DNA of 64,000 nt from Macrobrachium rosenbergii (GCF_040412425.1 NC_089741.1:35798050-35862049); one strand, 5' to 3'; positions 50,535 through 61,950 are shown, numbered from the stretch's first letter. Numbers and translations: made by a program. The notes: generated by a model from the letters alone, not told the origin.

Positions 50535-50740
50535 CCTTTTATTGTACCTCCATTCATATTCGTTCTTCCGTCATACTTTCCTCAACCCTCTTCTAACAAC
50601 TGTTTCGTATTGCCACCGCGAGGTTTTCCTCCCGTTACCTCTGAAACCTTTTGACTGTCAAGTTTCCCTTTCAGCGCTGAATGACCAGATCACAGGCCCC
50701 AGCGCCTGGCCTTCGGCCTAAATTGTACATTTCATCCATT
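50535..50740 (+). repeat. SR1 SINE-like repeat, copy 8, beside a splice acceptor
   Basis: Begins CATTCCTTTTATTGTACCTC about 32 bp from the acceptor of the 50421-50502 exon and ends GGCCTTCGGCCTAAATTGTA. Confidence 0.8.
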
Positions 50741-51119
50741 CCACATCATGTGAGAATTATATTCGTCACAATTTTCAGCCTGCAATTAAGGCGTTTCTCT
50801 TTCCAATACGTTTCCTCGGGATTTTATGTAAATTTCGGGTTGATTCGCGAGAAGTGGAGCGCATCTGACAAATGCGCAGTTCGCAGGAATTTCTCCGGAA
50901 GTCGTCGGTCTGAGATAGACATTATTTACATAAGCAGCATCTCACAGCGACTGGTTTTCAAGGATAAGCCTGGTAATGACTGATCTCCCGGCCCACAGCC
51001 GTAAAAAAATAACCCATTTTCTCGCCACACTCTGCTGTTGATGCGAGACTTTTTTTTTTTTTTTTCTCAAAGCTGGTTACCACTCGTTTTCTGGTGTGGT
51101 CCTCCCAGCTTCTACTGTA

Positions 51120-51425
51120 GAGTGGTTCTGAACCTTTTTGTCACCACGCCCCTCTCTAATAGTTGGTCCTTCCCTCTACCCTGACCCCTTGCATCTAAAT
51201 TAAATTCCCTCCCAGATTTAAAGGCAAAAAAAAAAAAAAAAAAAAATGAGAAGAGGTGGGGTGTTTTAATTCCTTTGGGAGTGAATTAGTGAGATTCTTG
51301 ACACTACTTCTTAGCAACTCTTGTTAAGAGAATGACGAATATAATTAGGGATTTTTGAATTTTCCCCTAGGGCTCGCCGCGCCCCCCTTGGAAATTTCTG
51401 ACGCCCCCCAGGTTGAGAACCACTG
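51120..51425. mobile_element. non-autonomous hAT element
   Basis: Left end GAGTGGTTCTGAACC, right end GGTTGAGAACCACTG, that is, inverted CAGTGGTTCTCAACC, the terminal signature of hAT (Charlie-like) elements. About 306 bp with only low-complexity interior. An 8-bp target duplication is not visible (CTACTGTA versus CTTTGGAG), so it is old or its ends are altered. Confidence 0.7.
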
Positions 51426-51699
51426 CTTTGGAGTCTCAAGAAAACACTTAGCTAGAAGTTCGTTAATTGCTGTTTTTGAGTAGCCGGTAACTAAAGCAAT
51501 TTGTGTAAATTATCAGTTTAGAGGGATTGTGCTTATGCAAAGAAACGCCTATGTATGCTGTGTTGATGCCTACTGTAACCATACTGTAAATATTGTAATT
51601 GCAAATAATGTAAGTTTAATCCTTTCAATAAAAAGTAAAACAAAAATAAAAATAAAAGAAAACAAGCAATATATACTAAAAAAACTAGAGGTTCGTCCT

Positions 51700-51905
51700 C
51701 TCTACATGTCGCAAACTTATCGCTCATACATCTCAAACAAGTTGAAGACAAGTCAGCGACTTCTTGGTGGTCCTAACCACCGCTTCGTACGATTATCCAG
51801 CATTTGCTTAAGATTCGCTCTGCACTTGCAGCCATTCTGACATGTTTTCAACTTGTTTGTGATATGTATGTGTTAAGTTACTGACATGTTGGTGATATGT
51901 TGTGG
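51700..51905. mobile_element. MITE-B foldback family, copy
   Basis: Inverted arms: GTCGCAAACTTATCGCTCAT, ACATCTCAAACAAGTTGAAG versus TTTTCAACTTGTTTGTGATA, TGTGTTAAGTTACTGACATG. The centre contains CGTACGATTATCCAGCATTT. Confidence 0.65.
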
Positions 51906-52488
51906 GTCACTTCCTGGCGCTCATTAGGGTCCAGGATATTTGTATAATGTCATGAGTCACCTTCTAATCCCTGTCATTCTCCAGAATATTGGCGTGATGA
52001 TTTTATGGTTCATTTTCCATTACCTACCAGTTTTCACAATATACTGAACGCTCAGTTGCTCTGATAAAGCGAATATACATTAATCTGCACAATTCCTTTC
52101 AGTGCGAAGTTTGACCTGAATAAAATATCCCTTTCATCTTTTATGCCAATACAGATACTAGTCAAGTAATGGTAGAAAAAAATGACACGCACTTTGTATT
52201 CTAGTAACTCGAATTGCATACGGTGCTCATTTCACGACTCGAGACTTAAGCCAGTTGCAGAAAAGAAAGTCAGTTCAATCTGGTAGCATTTGTAAACGGA
52301 TAAAAAAGGTTAGCGCAGAAGAAGACACACGACTTAAGACGGAAGTTATATCACAAGCCATTCTGTCTTAAGGAGCAAACTGTTGTTGTCATGTTCTATA
52401 ACGACTACCTTCATCCTTACTTAACGGTTGCCTGGTCGTGATTGGATGTCTTTACGCAATGGCGAATTCCGGATTGCTGCATTTAAAC

Positions 52489-52953
52489 CAGGGTTGACAG
52501 GTGAACATCCCAAAATTTCAAGAAAATATGGCCGAAAATGGCCACTTTGGAGAAGTATTTGGCCAAAAATATGGCCGAAAATGGCCACTTTGGAGAAGTA
52601 TTTGGCCAAAAATATGGCCTAAGATTTAAAAGTGATTGAATTGTGTGAATTAACATAACAATTAACTGTTCATAAATTATGCCTATATAATCGATTACAT
52701 GTCATCAAAATACTTCAAATTGAACTTAAAATACTTAAAGGGGAAACAGCTGTTAAACTGACAGCGCTTCGTCAAGGCATTGAATATCTTGTTGTTCTTT
52801 TTCTGCAGTCGAGGCGTTAAGAGTTCTGCTGTTGTGCATTTGTGGCATTTCGAGAGTACATTTTTGCACAAATGGACAAATTGATTGATCGTGGCCACAG
52901 AGTTCAAAAAATACCCAAATTTAAAAAATTTCACGGCCAATTTTGCAACCCTT
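52489..52953. mobile_element. possible hAT-like relic with 43-bp internal duplication
   Basis: Begins CAGGGTTGACAGGTGAACAT and ends CCAATTTTGCAACCCT; CAGGGTTG and the inverted GGGTTGC are hAT-like but the ends pair poorly beyond 8 bp. A 43-bp unit (ATATGGCCGAAAATGGCCAC, TTTGGAGAAGTATTTGG) is repeated twice at 52528-52620. Confidence 0.35.
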
Positions 52954-53273
52954 ACTCAAACTCTGGAGGAGGACTCTGACAGCACCACACAAACACTCTC
53001 TCTGCTTCGATAAATCTCTCTCCCAGTGTGACGAAATTCGACAATTACCTGTTGGATTCCCTTGGGCGTGTTTCCGCATATTAACGACTGTTGATGTTGG
53101 TAAATGGTACAGTATGCAAGTAGTTCCGTCTGGTGAAGTATGTTAATTCCTTCTGTATAACTTGGTCGTTTATATTGTAGGTGACGCTGCTAGGTTCTTA
53201 AGGAAATTTGCGGAGATTAAATACTTTTTCTTGTATTCTCTTTTCATTAGGCTATCCATTCACATGTGTACTT

Positions 53274-53481
<208 letters not shown>

Positions 53482-53571
53482 CGGATACACACCAGCATCA
53501 CTCAATATCCAATTCACTCTGCATTTAGAAGAACTTACACCCTAGGGGAATTATAAGCGCCAAGTGTATCT

Positions 53572-53649
53572 GCCACGGCCAGGGTTCGAACCTGGGCTTT
53601 TGGTTCAGATAAAATGACAGCTAGTCCACTGGCCATTCGGCCATCAACG

Positions 53650-53650
<1 letters not shown>
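53572..53650 (-). mobile_element. tRNA-derived SINE or tRNA pseudogene
   Basis: On the minus strand GATGGCCGAATGGCCAGTGG matches an A-box/D-arm region and CAGGTTCGAACCCTGGCC is a perfect B box and T-arm stem. Between them CTAGCTGTCATTTTATCTGA does not form a convincing anticodon arm and the acceptor ends do not pair, so a functional tRNA is unlikely. It is sandwiched between AT arrays. Confidence 0.55.

Positions 53651-53741
<91 letters not shown>
53650..53741. repeat. (AT)n array
   Basis: Pure AT repeats 60 bp from the donor of the 53802 exon. Confidence 0.95.
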
Positions 53742-53745
<4 letters not shown>

Positions 53746-53801
53746 CATGTATTTATAGACACAAAAGCAAATAAAGTAAATAAAAATAATTTTCTACGTA
53801 C

Positions 53802-53900
53802 CATAAGCATTGTCCCTCGGAGGGGGCTGATTTTCCCAAGCGGTATAGGGACCAGAGGCACTTCCGGTCCCCCTCACAGGGGCGGCGCCCTCGGTAGATG
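53802..53900 (-). CDS. LRP11-like: LRP11-like receptor exon after the LDLa module
   Basis: Acceptor GTTCCATCTCGTCAG, donor GCTTATG|GTACGT, 99 bp, phase 1 in and out. Encodes STEGAAPVRGTGSASG then PYTAWENQPPPRDNAYG. A Gly/Ser/Pro-rich linker. The symmetrical 1-1 phase continues the module pattern of the LDLa exon. Confidence 0.85.
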
Positions 53901-54238
53901 CTGACGAGATGGAACAGATTAATAGCTAGACACACCTACACCCACACACACAATAAATAAACTTACTTCAGATGTCCTTTCAGTCATCTAAGCTTTTGAG
54001 CCAACAAACCTTGTTGTTGAGTCCAGTGTTTCTAAGCTTCTTTTGAAATAGGCATTCATGAAGCTTGAGAATGAGATAAGCTTACAATTGAGAAAAACGT
54101 TGGAATATGAAATAAGAAGACAGATAGATACCTTGATGAATCAGTGTGAGGCAGCGAGGCCAAAGGATTTTGTAAAGTACTTTGTAAGAAAATTTATCAA
54201 GATCATGGAACACTTAAGGAGAAATTCTCAAACTATAA

Positions 54239-54344
<106 letters not shown>

Positions 54345-54554
54345 TGAATATCACATGAAGTAACAAGACAGAGGAGAAAGCGGAGAAACGTAGATAACAA
54401 GATTGGTAAAGGAGATACTAATAAGACTGATAAAAGACACTGATAAGAAAGATAAAAAAGACATTGATGAGGCAGAGTTAAAAGAGACATATATAAGAAA
54501 AAAAAAATGATTTCTGATCATTGAGACTTGGATGGCTGTTCTCGTCATACCTAC

Positions 54555-54683
54555 CTGCTGGGCATCCCAGCGCGGAATCCTCGTCACTTTGGTCCTGGCA
54601 TTGAGGAATGCCGTCGCAGGCGTTGTAGATGGCTATGCACTCGCCGCTGTGGCATTCGAACTGGAATCTCTTGCATTTGGGGG
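54555..54683 (-). CDS. LRP11-like: LRP11-like receptor exon: LDL-receptor class A module
   Basis: Acceptor TTGTGCATTCCAG (AG at 54685-54684), donor CCCAGCAG|GTAGGT, 129 bp, phase 1 in and out, the typical form of a shuffled LDLa exon. Encodes PKCKRFQFECHSGECI, AIYNACDGIPQCQDQSDED, SALGCPA with all six cysteines in LDLa spacing. The calcium-site pattern CDG-x-x-D-C-x-D-x-SDE is present except that the second Asp is Gln (CDGIPQCQDQSDE), so calcium binding may be altered. LDLa modules bind ligands outside the cell. Upstream exons (signal peptide, MANSC) are not found at higher coordinates in this window. Confidence 0.9.
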
Positions 54684-54699
54684 CTGGAATGCACAAGGA

Positions 54700-55840
54700 A
54701 AGCCCATTATTAGGTATTTTACCAAAATATGTAACTTGAGAACACAGATTTCCAGAATTAAATGACTCAGACATTTTTCAGTGGAAACAGATTAGGTATT
54801 TTACCAAAATGTGTAACTTATAACACAGGTTTCAAGACTTAAATAACTCGGACATTTTTCAGTGAAAATAAATTCCAGCATTTAGGGGCTGTAATGTAAA
54901 AAGAAAAAGAAAATTCGTGTTTAGATATTTTACCAAAATATGTGTCTTGATAACACAGATTTCCAGAATTAAATGACTCTGACATTTTTCAGTGGAAACA
55001 AATTCCAGCATTTAGGGGCTGCAATGCACAAGAAAAGCCCATTATTAGGTATTTTACAAAAATATGTAACTTGATAACACAGATTTCAAGACTCAAATAA
55101 CTCGGACATTTTTCAGTGGAAATAAATTCCAGCATTTAGGGGCTGCAATGCACAAGAAAAGCCCATTATTAGGTATTTTACCAAAATATGTATCTTGATA
55201 ACACAGATTTCAAGAATTAAATGACTGACATTTTTCAGTGAAAATAAATTCCAGCATTTAGGGGCTGCAATGCACAAGAAAAGCCCAGTATTAGGTATTT
55301 TACCGAAATATGTAACTTGAGAACACAGATTTCAAGAATTAAATGACTCTGACATTTTTCAGTGAAAGTAAATTCCAGCATTTGGGGGATGTAGTGCACA
55401 AGAAAAGGAAGAGCCTTGTTTAGATATTTTACCAAAATATGTCTCTTGAGAACACAGATTTCAAGAATTAAAAGCCTCTGACATTTTTCAGTTAAAACAA
55501 ATTCCAGCATTTAGGAGCTGTAACGCACAAAGAAAAGCCTATTTTTATGTATTTTACCAATATATGTATCTTGAGCGCACAGATTGTAAGAATTAAATGA
55601 CTGAAATTGTTCGATGAAAACTAATTTCAGCATTTAGGGGCTGTAATGTAAAAAGAAAACAAGCCTGTGTTAAGGTATTTTACCAAGATGTGTATCTTGA
55701 GAACACAGATTTCAAGAAGGAAAACTGATATTTTTCAGTGAAAATAAATTCCAGCATTTAGGGGCTGTAATACACAAGGAAACGAAGCCAGTGTTTAGAT
55801 ATTTTACCAAAATATGTCTTGTGAGGACAGGTTTCAATTC
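54700..55840 (-). repeat. ~124-bp array copying the LDLa splice acceptor, ~9-10 units
   Basis: On the plus strand each unit contains AGGTATTTTACCAAAATATG, AACACAGATTTCAAGAATTA, ACATTTTTCAGTGAAAATAA, ATTCCAGCATTTAGGGGCTG and CAATGCACAAGAAAAGCC. The last part is homologous to the boundary of the LDLa exon (GCATTTGGGGGCTGGAATGC). So on the minus strand most units carry a TTTTCTTGTGCATTGCAG|CC type 3' splice site followed by the first ~10 exon bases. One unit (near 55385) has lost the AG. Confidence 0.85.
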
Positions 55841-55849
55841 CATTCCGGT

Positions 55850-56300
55850 AAACTTGAATAACCTCGCCAATCAAAATGCAAACTATCGAACAGTGTAGTA
55901 ATGGAAAGAGACAGACTAACTAGAGTAAACTCGACTGTATGTAAAGAACACTCTGAGAGTGCTCACGTCGAACCTAATAGCACACACGAAGGGCGTGACA
56001 CCTTTAGCAAACGAGGATCCCTAATGACGGAATTAGAAGCCCTCACTGGCAAGGAGGGAAAGGAACAGGGCAGGAGAAGCAAGGCAATCATTCCGCAGCC
56101 GCGACGTCGGATAAAGAGAGAAAATGTCTTCAGGGGAGTGGTGAAAGGAAGGTGGGTCCCCGAGACGTTTATTGTCGGGAACGAAAGGGGGATTGCCACA
56201 ATCAGAGAGACACACAGACAAAAGCACCGTGTCTTCATTGTTGTAAGAGCGGTGACACGGCGACCTCCTCCTACAGCTGCTGTGCAATAGCGCTCTCAAT
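55850..56300. other. unique sequence, unassigned
   Basis: A 129-codon open frame on plus (55901-56290, basic, Arg/Thr-rich) overlaps a minus frame starting MKTRCFCLCVSLIVAIPL that looks signal-like. Neither has recognisable domains or clear splice signals, so neither is called as a gene. Confidence 0.3.
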
Positions 56301-56465
56301 CGACGAAGTTGAGTTCGTCATGTCTCGGGTTCACCTGCTTTTATTTTATGCTTGGAATTTTTTTCTGGGGGGAAGTTTGGTTTTCATGGCCGTTCGTTTT
56401 AACATTACATGCAGTCTAGAGCGTTTCAGGGGCAGCTAAGCAGTTTCTATTTAATGATGCTATCA

Positions 56466-56745
56466 ATAGTTCAAGCGAAAATGCAATGCATTATTACCCT
56501 AATGCTATTCTTCTCGCATTTTAATAATTTTTGTCAGTTTATGTATTTATTATTTTTTTTTTTCTCTTTTCAATAAGTGAGATCTCTTCTTTCTGTATTT
56601 CCCTTTACTTCCTTTTACTTCTTCCTAATGAACACTATATTCGTTGGAAGCTTGCATTTCAAGTCAGTGACCCCTGAGGGCTTGCTCCATATGAATGGGT
56701 TTCATCTTCTGAATAATGATAATAATAATGACAATAATCAACGAA
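56466..56745 (+). mobile_element. LINE 3' end with degenerate TAA tail
   Basis: Begins AGTTCAAGCGAAAATGCAAT and carries the shared 3'UTR (TTGGAAGCTTGCATTTCAAG), ending in TAATGATAATAATAATGACA. The most diverged and shortest of the LINE tails here. Confidence 0.75.
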
Positions 56746-56809
56746 GTTAACTTCGTCATGTCTTGGATTCACTTGCTGTTATTTTGATGCTGCTCCTTGC
56801 AGATTGATA

Positions 56810-57340
56810 ATATAATTCTGTATATTCACCTATCTAAAATTAATACAGGCTATCTAAAGCAATTGTAGATTGAGAAAATAATTCTGTATATTCACCTATC
56901 TAAAATGAATACAGACTATCTAAAGCAATTGTAGATTGAGAAAATAATTCTGTATGTTCACCTATCCAGAATGAATACAGAGTAACCAAAGCAATTGTAG
57001 ACTGATAAAATAATTCTGTATGTTCGCCTATCCAGAATGAATACAGATCTAACTAAAGCAATTAGAGATTGATAAAGCAATTCTGTATATTCACCTATCC
57101 AGAATGAATACGGGCTATCTATAGCAAGTGTAAATTGATAAAAGAATTCTGTATATTCACCTATCCAAAATATATACAAATCTAACTAAAGCCATTGCAG
57201 ATTGATAAAGCAGCTCTGTATGATTCACCTATTCAGAATGATTTCAGACTAACTAAAGCAATTGCAGATCAGTAAAGCAATTCTGTATATTCACCTATCC
57301 AAAATTAATAAAGATCTAACCAAAACAATAGCAGATTGAC
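56810..57340. repeat. ~63-bp tandem array, ~8 units
   Basis: Unit: TTCTGTATATTCACCTATCC, AGAATGAATACAGACTATCT, AAAGCAATTGTAGATTGATA. Confidence 0.9.
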
Positions 57341-57527
57341 CGAGAAGTCACTTCATAGTCCACTCAACTGATAAAATCGGACTGTGTTAAGCATTTTCTC
57401 ACTTGCGATGTGAAAATGTCTTCCGACGATCTTTGCCAGCGAAAACTGCACAGGCGAGGTTATTTGACGCAACAATGGCTTTACGATAATTGTGTGATTG
57501 CGACCGCCTAGTAATTCTTGCGTAGCT

Positions 57528-57562
<35 letters not shown>

Positions 57563-57673
57563 CGAGAGGTTGTGTGGCCGGTTTCACGGGTGACTGAATA
57601 AGCACGGATTAGTAATAAGATGATGATGTTGATGATGATGGTGATGATAATGATTAATTAGTTTTCGTTCGCT

Positions 57674-57697
57674 CACACGAGGAGGCGGCCACTGTAC

Positions 57698-57780
<83 letters not shown>

Positions 57781-57863
57781 CACGTATCTATCAATCTATA
57801 TATAAATAGATGTATATATATACATCTATATATATATATATATATATATAGATTGATAGATAC

Positions 57864-57945
<82 letters not shown>

Positions 57946-57970
57946 GTACAGTGGTTGCCTTCCTCGTGTA
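57674..57970. repeat. ~297-bp near-perfect palindrome with GT/AT/CA arms
   Basis: The outer arm CACACGAGGAGGCGGCCACT then GTACGTGTGTG is mirrored by CACACGTACAGTGGTTGC then CTTCCTCGTGTA at the right end. Inner arms CGTATCTATCAATCTATATA and TATATAGATTGATAGATACG flank the centre AGATGTATATATATACATCT near 57818. Both non-repetitive flanks and the microsatellites are symmetrical. Confidence 0.85.
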
Positions 57971-58085
57971 TTTATATAAACATATAAATACATACTACAT
58001 GCATACATATGTACGTATTTTATAAATAGCATACACGTGACGAATCTATATAATTTTACCCTAGCAAAGTACTGGGGTTGAAATC

Positions 58086-58088
<3 letters not shown>

Positions 58089-58121
<33 letters not shown>
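58089..58121. repeat. (GA)n microsatellite
   Basis: Short GA tract. Confidence 0.9.
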
Positions 58122-58129
<8 letters not shown>

Positions 58130-58394
58130 GGAGCGGGTTGTGAATGCACGAACAATACCGGCAATAGATGTCATTGATTGCCCAACGTGTCTCTAAGGTC
58201 GAAAGATCAGCAGTGCCATCTCGTGTCACAATAGGCGGTTCGTAACTTTTTTATACATATCTATCTCAGGTGATTACGCCAACTTTCTTTTCTTCGGCGA
58301 GAACTCTTCCGTTCTGTCCCAAGCCATTCTGTCGAGAACAATCATTTTCATCACCCCTAACGCCACTTTTTCCACCCATCGCTAGAATAGAATG

Positions 58395-58675
58395 GAATCT
58401 GGAGTTTACGGCAGAGGGCAAGCGCTGGGAGCTATGAGGTCATTCAGCGCTGAAACGGAAATTGACAGTAAAAGGTTTGAAAGGTGTAACAGGAAGAAAA
58501 CCTCAAAGCAGTTGAGTTGAGCTGAGGAAAGTAAGATGGGAGAAAGAGAATATGAAAGGACGTACAGTAAAAGGAACGAAAGAAGTTGCAGCTAGGGGCC
58601 GAAGGCACGCCCCAGAGAACCTTAAGTAATGCCTGCAGTGCACCGCATGAGGTGCACTGACGGCACTAACCCACT
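58395..58675 (-). repeat. SR1 SINE-like repeat, copy 9 (reverse)
   Basis: The only reverse-oriented full copy. On the minus strand it starts CCCGGAGTGGGTTAGTGCCG and ends near ATTCCATTCTATTCTAG. Confidence 0.85.
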
Positions 58676-59039
58676 CCGGGTTTTGTGCATTATGACACTC
58701 ACACCATGAAGAGAAATCTGTAAGTTAGCATTGTTGTTCAGTAAGGTACTGAGTTTTCCTTAAACGGTATCTGACTAGGTTTGAGAGCTTCGCGTGCATT
58801 ATTTTCTTCACACACACGCACACACACACCCAGAGAAAGCTTACATGTATACATGTGTTTCATTATTATGCTTATTCAGAAATCTTTACCAGGTTTAAGC
58901 TTCGAGAGTTATTTCGAGAGAGAAAACGCACTTTTCAGCTGATAATATTAATGGTATCTTGCATCAACTGGAACCAACAAAAGGCTAAAGAGTTGTTCTT
59001 AAACACAAAGTTTGAGGAGAAGAATCTTTTTTTCTCAGA

Positions 59040-59645
59040 AATGAAGATTTACTCATATTCTGCCACTGTGCCGGTAATGATAACTCTTTGGCTGCGTTAA
59101 AATCACTCGCTGAAATTAAATCTCGCGGGTTTCTTGAACATTTTTCTGTACATTATTTCGTCCCTGTGCCGGTAATGATAACTCTTTGGCTGCGTTGAAA
59201 TTACTCGGTGAAATTAAATCCCGCTGGTTTCTTGAACATTTTATTATATATTATTTGGTCTCTGTGCCGATAATGAAAAACTTTCTGGCTTCGTTGAAAT
59301 CACTCGCCGAAATTAAATCTCGCGGGTTTCTGCAGCATTTTACTATATATTATTTTGTCTCTGTGCCGTTAATGATAACTCTTCGGCTGCGTTGAAATCA
59401 CTCGCCGAAATTAAATCTCGCGGGTTTCTTGAACATTTTACTATATTATATTATTTTGTCTCTGTGCGTTAATGATAACTCTTCGGCTTCGTTGAAATCC
59501 CTCGCCGAAATTAAATCTCGCTGGTTTCTGCAACATTTTACTATATATTATTCTGTCTCTGTGCCGTTAATGATAACGCTTCGGCTGCGCTGAAATCACT
59601 CGCCGAAATTGAATCTCGCGGGTTTCTGCAACATTTTATGATATA
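59040..59645. repeat. ~98-bp tandem array, ~6 units
   Basis: Unit: CTCTGTGCCGTTAATGATAA, CTCTTCGGCTGCGTTGAAAT, CACTCGCCGAAATTAAATCT, CGCGGGTTTCTTGAACATTT, TACTATATATTATTTTGT. CpG-bearing, and about 250 bp upstream of the CpG-rich island at 59880. Confidence 0.9.
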
Positions 59646-59879
59646 TTATAACCTCATCTTTTATATGGAAATTAGACCTAGATAATTTGCCCGTATGAAG
59701 GAAGGAAATTTTCGTTACAGTATTCCGTTCCCCTAAATCGTACCGGAGCTTACCATCTACCTGCCTGTTGAATGCGAACACATTTCAGCTTCACCAGCCA
59801 GTCCTCTTTTTTTAGAAGCGCCGAGATGAACTCCCCGGGAGTCACTGGCAACTTCTTAAAAGGCTCTGGGAACGAGCGG

Positions 59880-60336
59880 TCGTAAGCAGAGACCTGACGT
59901 CATAGCCCCTCGCGAGACGGCCTGGAGTGTACCCGCGCTCGTTGTGCGTCCGGCGATTCAGTGGAAGGTGTCCAGTGAATGACAAGGTTGTCGTTGCAGT
60001 AGGAGTTAACAGCTGTTAAAGCGAAGCCTGCCAGGTCATTCAACCTCATTCCTCGGGAGTCGTACTCGTTGCGGAACGGGTGAACAACCTGTGTCGATAA
60101 GTGAGCCCCAGAAGCTTCCCGAGAGAGTATATATATCTATAAAAGTTGAAAATTAGGAAGAATAGATCCCGATCTTCTCTCTTCCACTCGGATTTCGGTT
60201 GATCGCTGTGATTGTTCAGATTCTCGGTGGTACGGTTGTATGGTCGTCTTGCTTTCCTGTGTCGTAGTGCTGCTGTGCGTGGGAAGAAGTTGAACTGAAC
60301 AGAAGTTCGGTCGCAGCCCAGGAGAGGAGAAGGAGG
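59880..60336 (+). promoter_or_regulatory. CpG-rich promoter and 5'UTR candidate
   Basis: GC- and CpG-rich island directly before a first coding exon. Contains a full CRE TGACGTCA (59895-59902), an initiator-like TTCAGTG with A at 59960, GGTTG about 27 bases after it (near but not exactly at the DPE position), and further down TATAAAA at 60138-60144, which would suit a second start near 60170. I cannot tell which start is used. Confidence 0.5.
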
Positions 60337-60432
60337 ATGACTTCCAAACTTCGTCGCCCGCCCCTGTTTGGGCTCGATAACCCCCTGGGCATTCCAGTCC
60401 TGCCCAAATACTCCTCCTCTGCCGCTTGCAAG
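60337..60432 (+). CDS. first coding exon of an unidentified plus-strand gene
   Basis: ATG in AGGAGGATGA opens a 32-codon frame, MTSKLRRPPLFGLDN, PLGIPVLPKYSSSAACK, ending at a consensus donor TGCAAG|GTAAGA (GT at 60433-60434), phase 0. The CpG-rich flank, the ATG close behind it and the strong donor support a real N-terminal exon. The peptide is Pro/Leu/Ser-rich without a signal sequence, so cytosolic or nuclear is likely (inference). No family is recognised. Its strand is opposite to the LRP11-like gene. Confidence 0.6.
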
Positions 60433-60489
60433 GTAAGAAGAGCTTATCGCCATGAACTACAGGTCAGCAACACGAGTCATATGTAAATG

Positions 60490-60724
<235 letters not shown>

Positions 60725-61639
60725 CACCTGTATATATGTATATATATAATATATACATATACATATATACACATACATCCTCTGTTGGGTATCCTGTTCT
60801 CCATAATCAATGCTACCATGCCTCTTAAAAATACCAGAAGGAATATTATGACGCTCAACACAAAAATGATAAATATTATGACATTCAGCACAAAAATGAT
60901 CAACAGCCATATACGATTTAACAGCTTCATCACCATCATCGTCATCATCATGGAAGTTGTCCATTAAATTCTCCCTTTCCACTCTCTCCCACTCTGTCCT
61001 GCACCCCCTGTCTCAACTCCCGTCAGGGATATATATTTATCGATGCCTTTTACCTGTGATTTCGCAGAGATTTCTTTTCGAGCTATTAAAGCTCTCCCGT
61101 TCCCTTCATCTGTCCAAACCATTTCAGTCTATGAGATTTCAACCTATGTTCCAACGACTGAATATCAGATCTCTGTGGAGTCTGTGGTTTCCTGAGCTCG
61201 TTTTTTTTTATTTTTTTATTCTGTCAAGAAATCAGTTTGGGTTAAAGTTGCCTCGAGGAGAAATAGTTTTCAGGTGACAGGCAACATGCCTCATGCATCA
61301 TATTACTACACAATAAAACTGGTAGTAACTTTTAATTATAGGTTGGTAGACTACTATATATCAATTGGATAAACAAAAACAAAAAGGCTCATGGTACATT
61401 GGATATGAATCAAGATTACGTAACTCTCTGAATCTCGTTATCATTTGTTCTCAAATCTATTTTTGTTCCCTTAGGATGTTTTCCTCACATGGAGATAATT
61501 TGCCTTACGTCACTAAGAAGGAAAGGGTAACCAGGTGGTTTCCATTGTCGAGTCTGGATAGAAGAAACCAAACTTTGCTTGTATTTTTACCATCTCTTCC
61601 ATGATTAGAACTGAAAAATATTTATGTCAAAAAAGGCCC

Positions 61640-61950
61640 CTTAGTGGGGTAGCACCGTCAGTGCACCTCACGTGGTGCGCTGTAGGCATTACTTAAGGGT
61701 GTTTGCAGCGTTCCCTCGGCCCTAGCTGCAACCTCTTTCATTCGTTTTACTGTGCCTCCGTTCATATTCTCTTTCTTCCATCTGACTGTCCACCCCTCTA
61801 ACAATTGTTTCATAGTGCGGCTGCGAGGTTTTCCTCTTGTTACACCCTTCAGACGTTCTCACTGTCAATTTCCTTTCAGTGCTGAATGACCTCGGGTCCC
61901 AGCGCTTGGCCGTAGGCCTCAATTTGATATCCTATCCTATTGTATTCTAT
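61640..61950 (+). repeat. SR1 SINE-like repeat, copy 10
   Basis: Starts CCCCTTAGTGGGGTAGCACC and ends near CCTATTGTATTCTATTCC, showing the TATTC-type tail clearly. Confidence 0.85.

Noticed and set aside
53572..53650. tRNA gene
   Set aside because: The A and B boxes are good, but the acceptor ends and anticodon arm do not form a cloverleaf. Better explained as a SINE head.
55901..56290. Overlapping plus and minus frames of 91-129 codons, one with a signal-like start
   Set aside because: No domains, no paired splice signals, and both strands are open, which suggests composition rather than coding.
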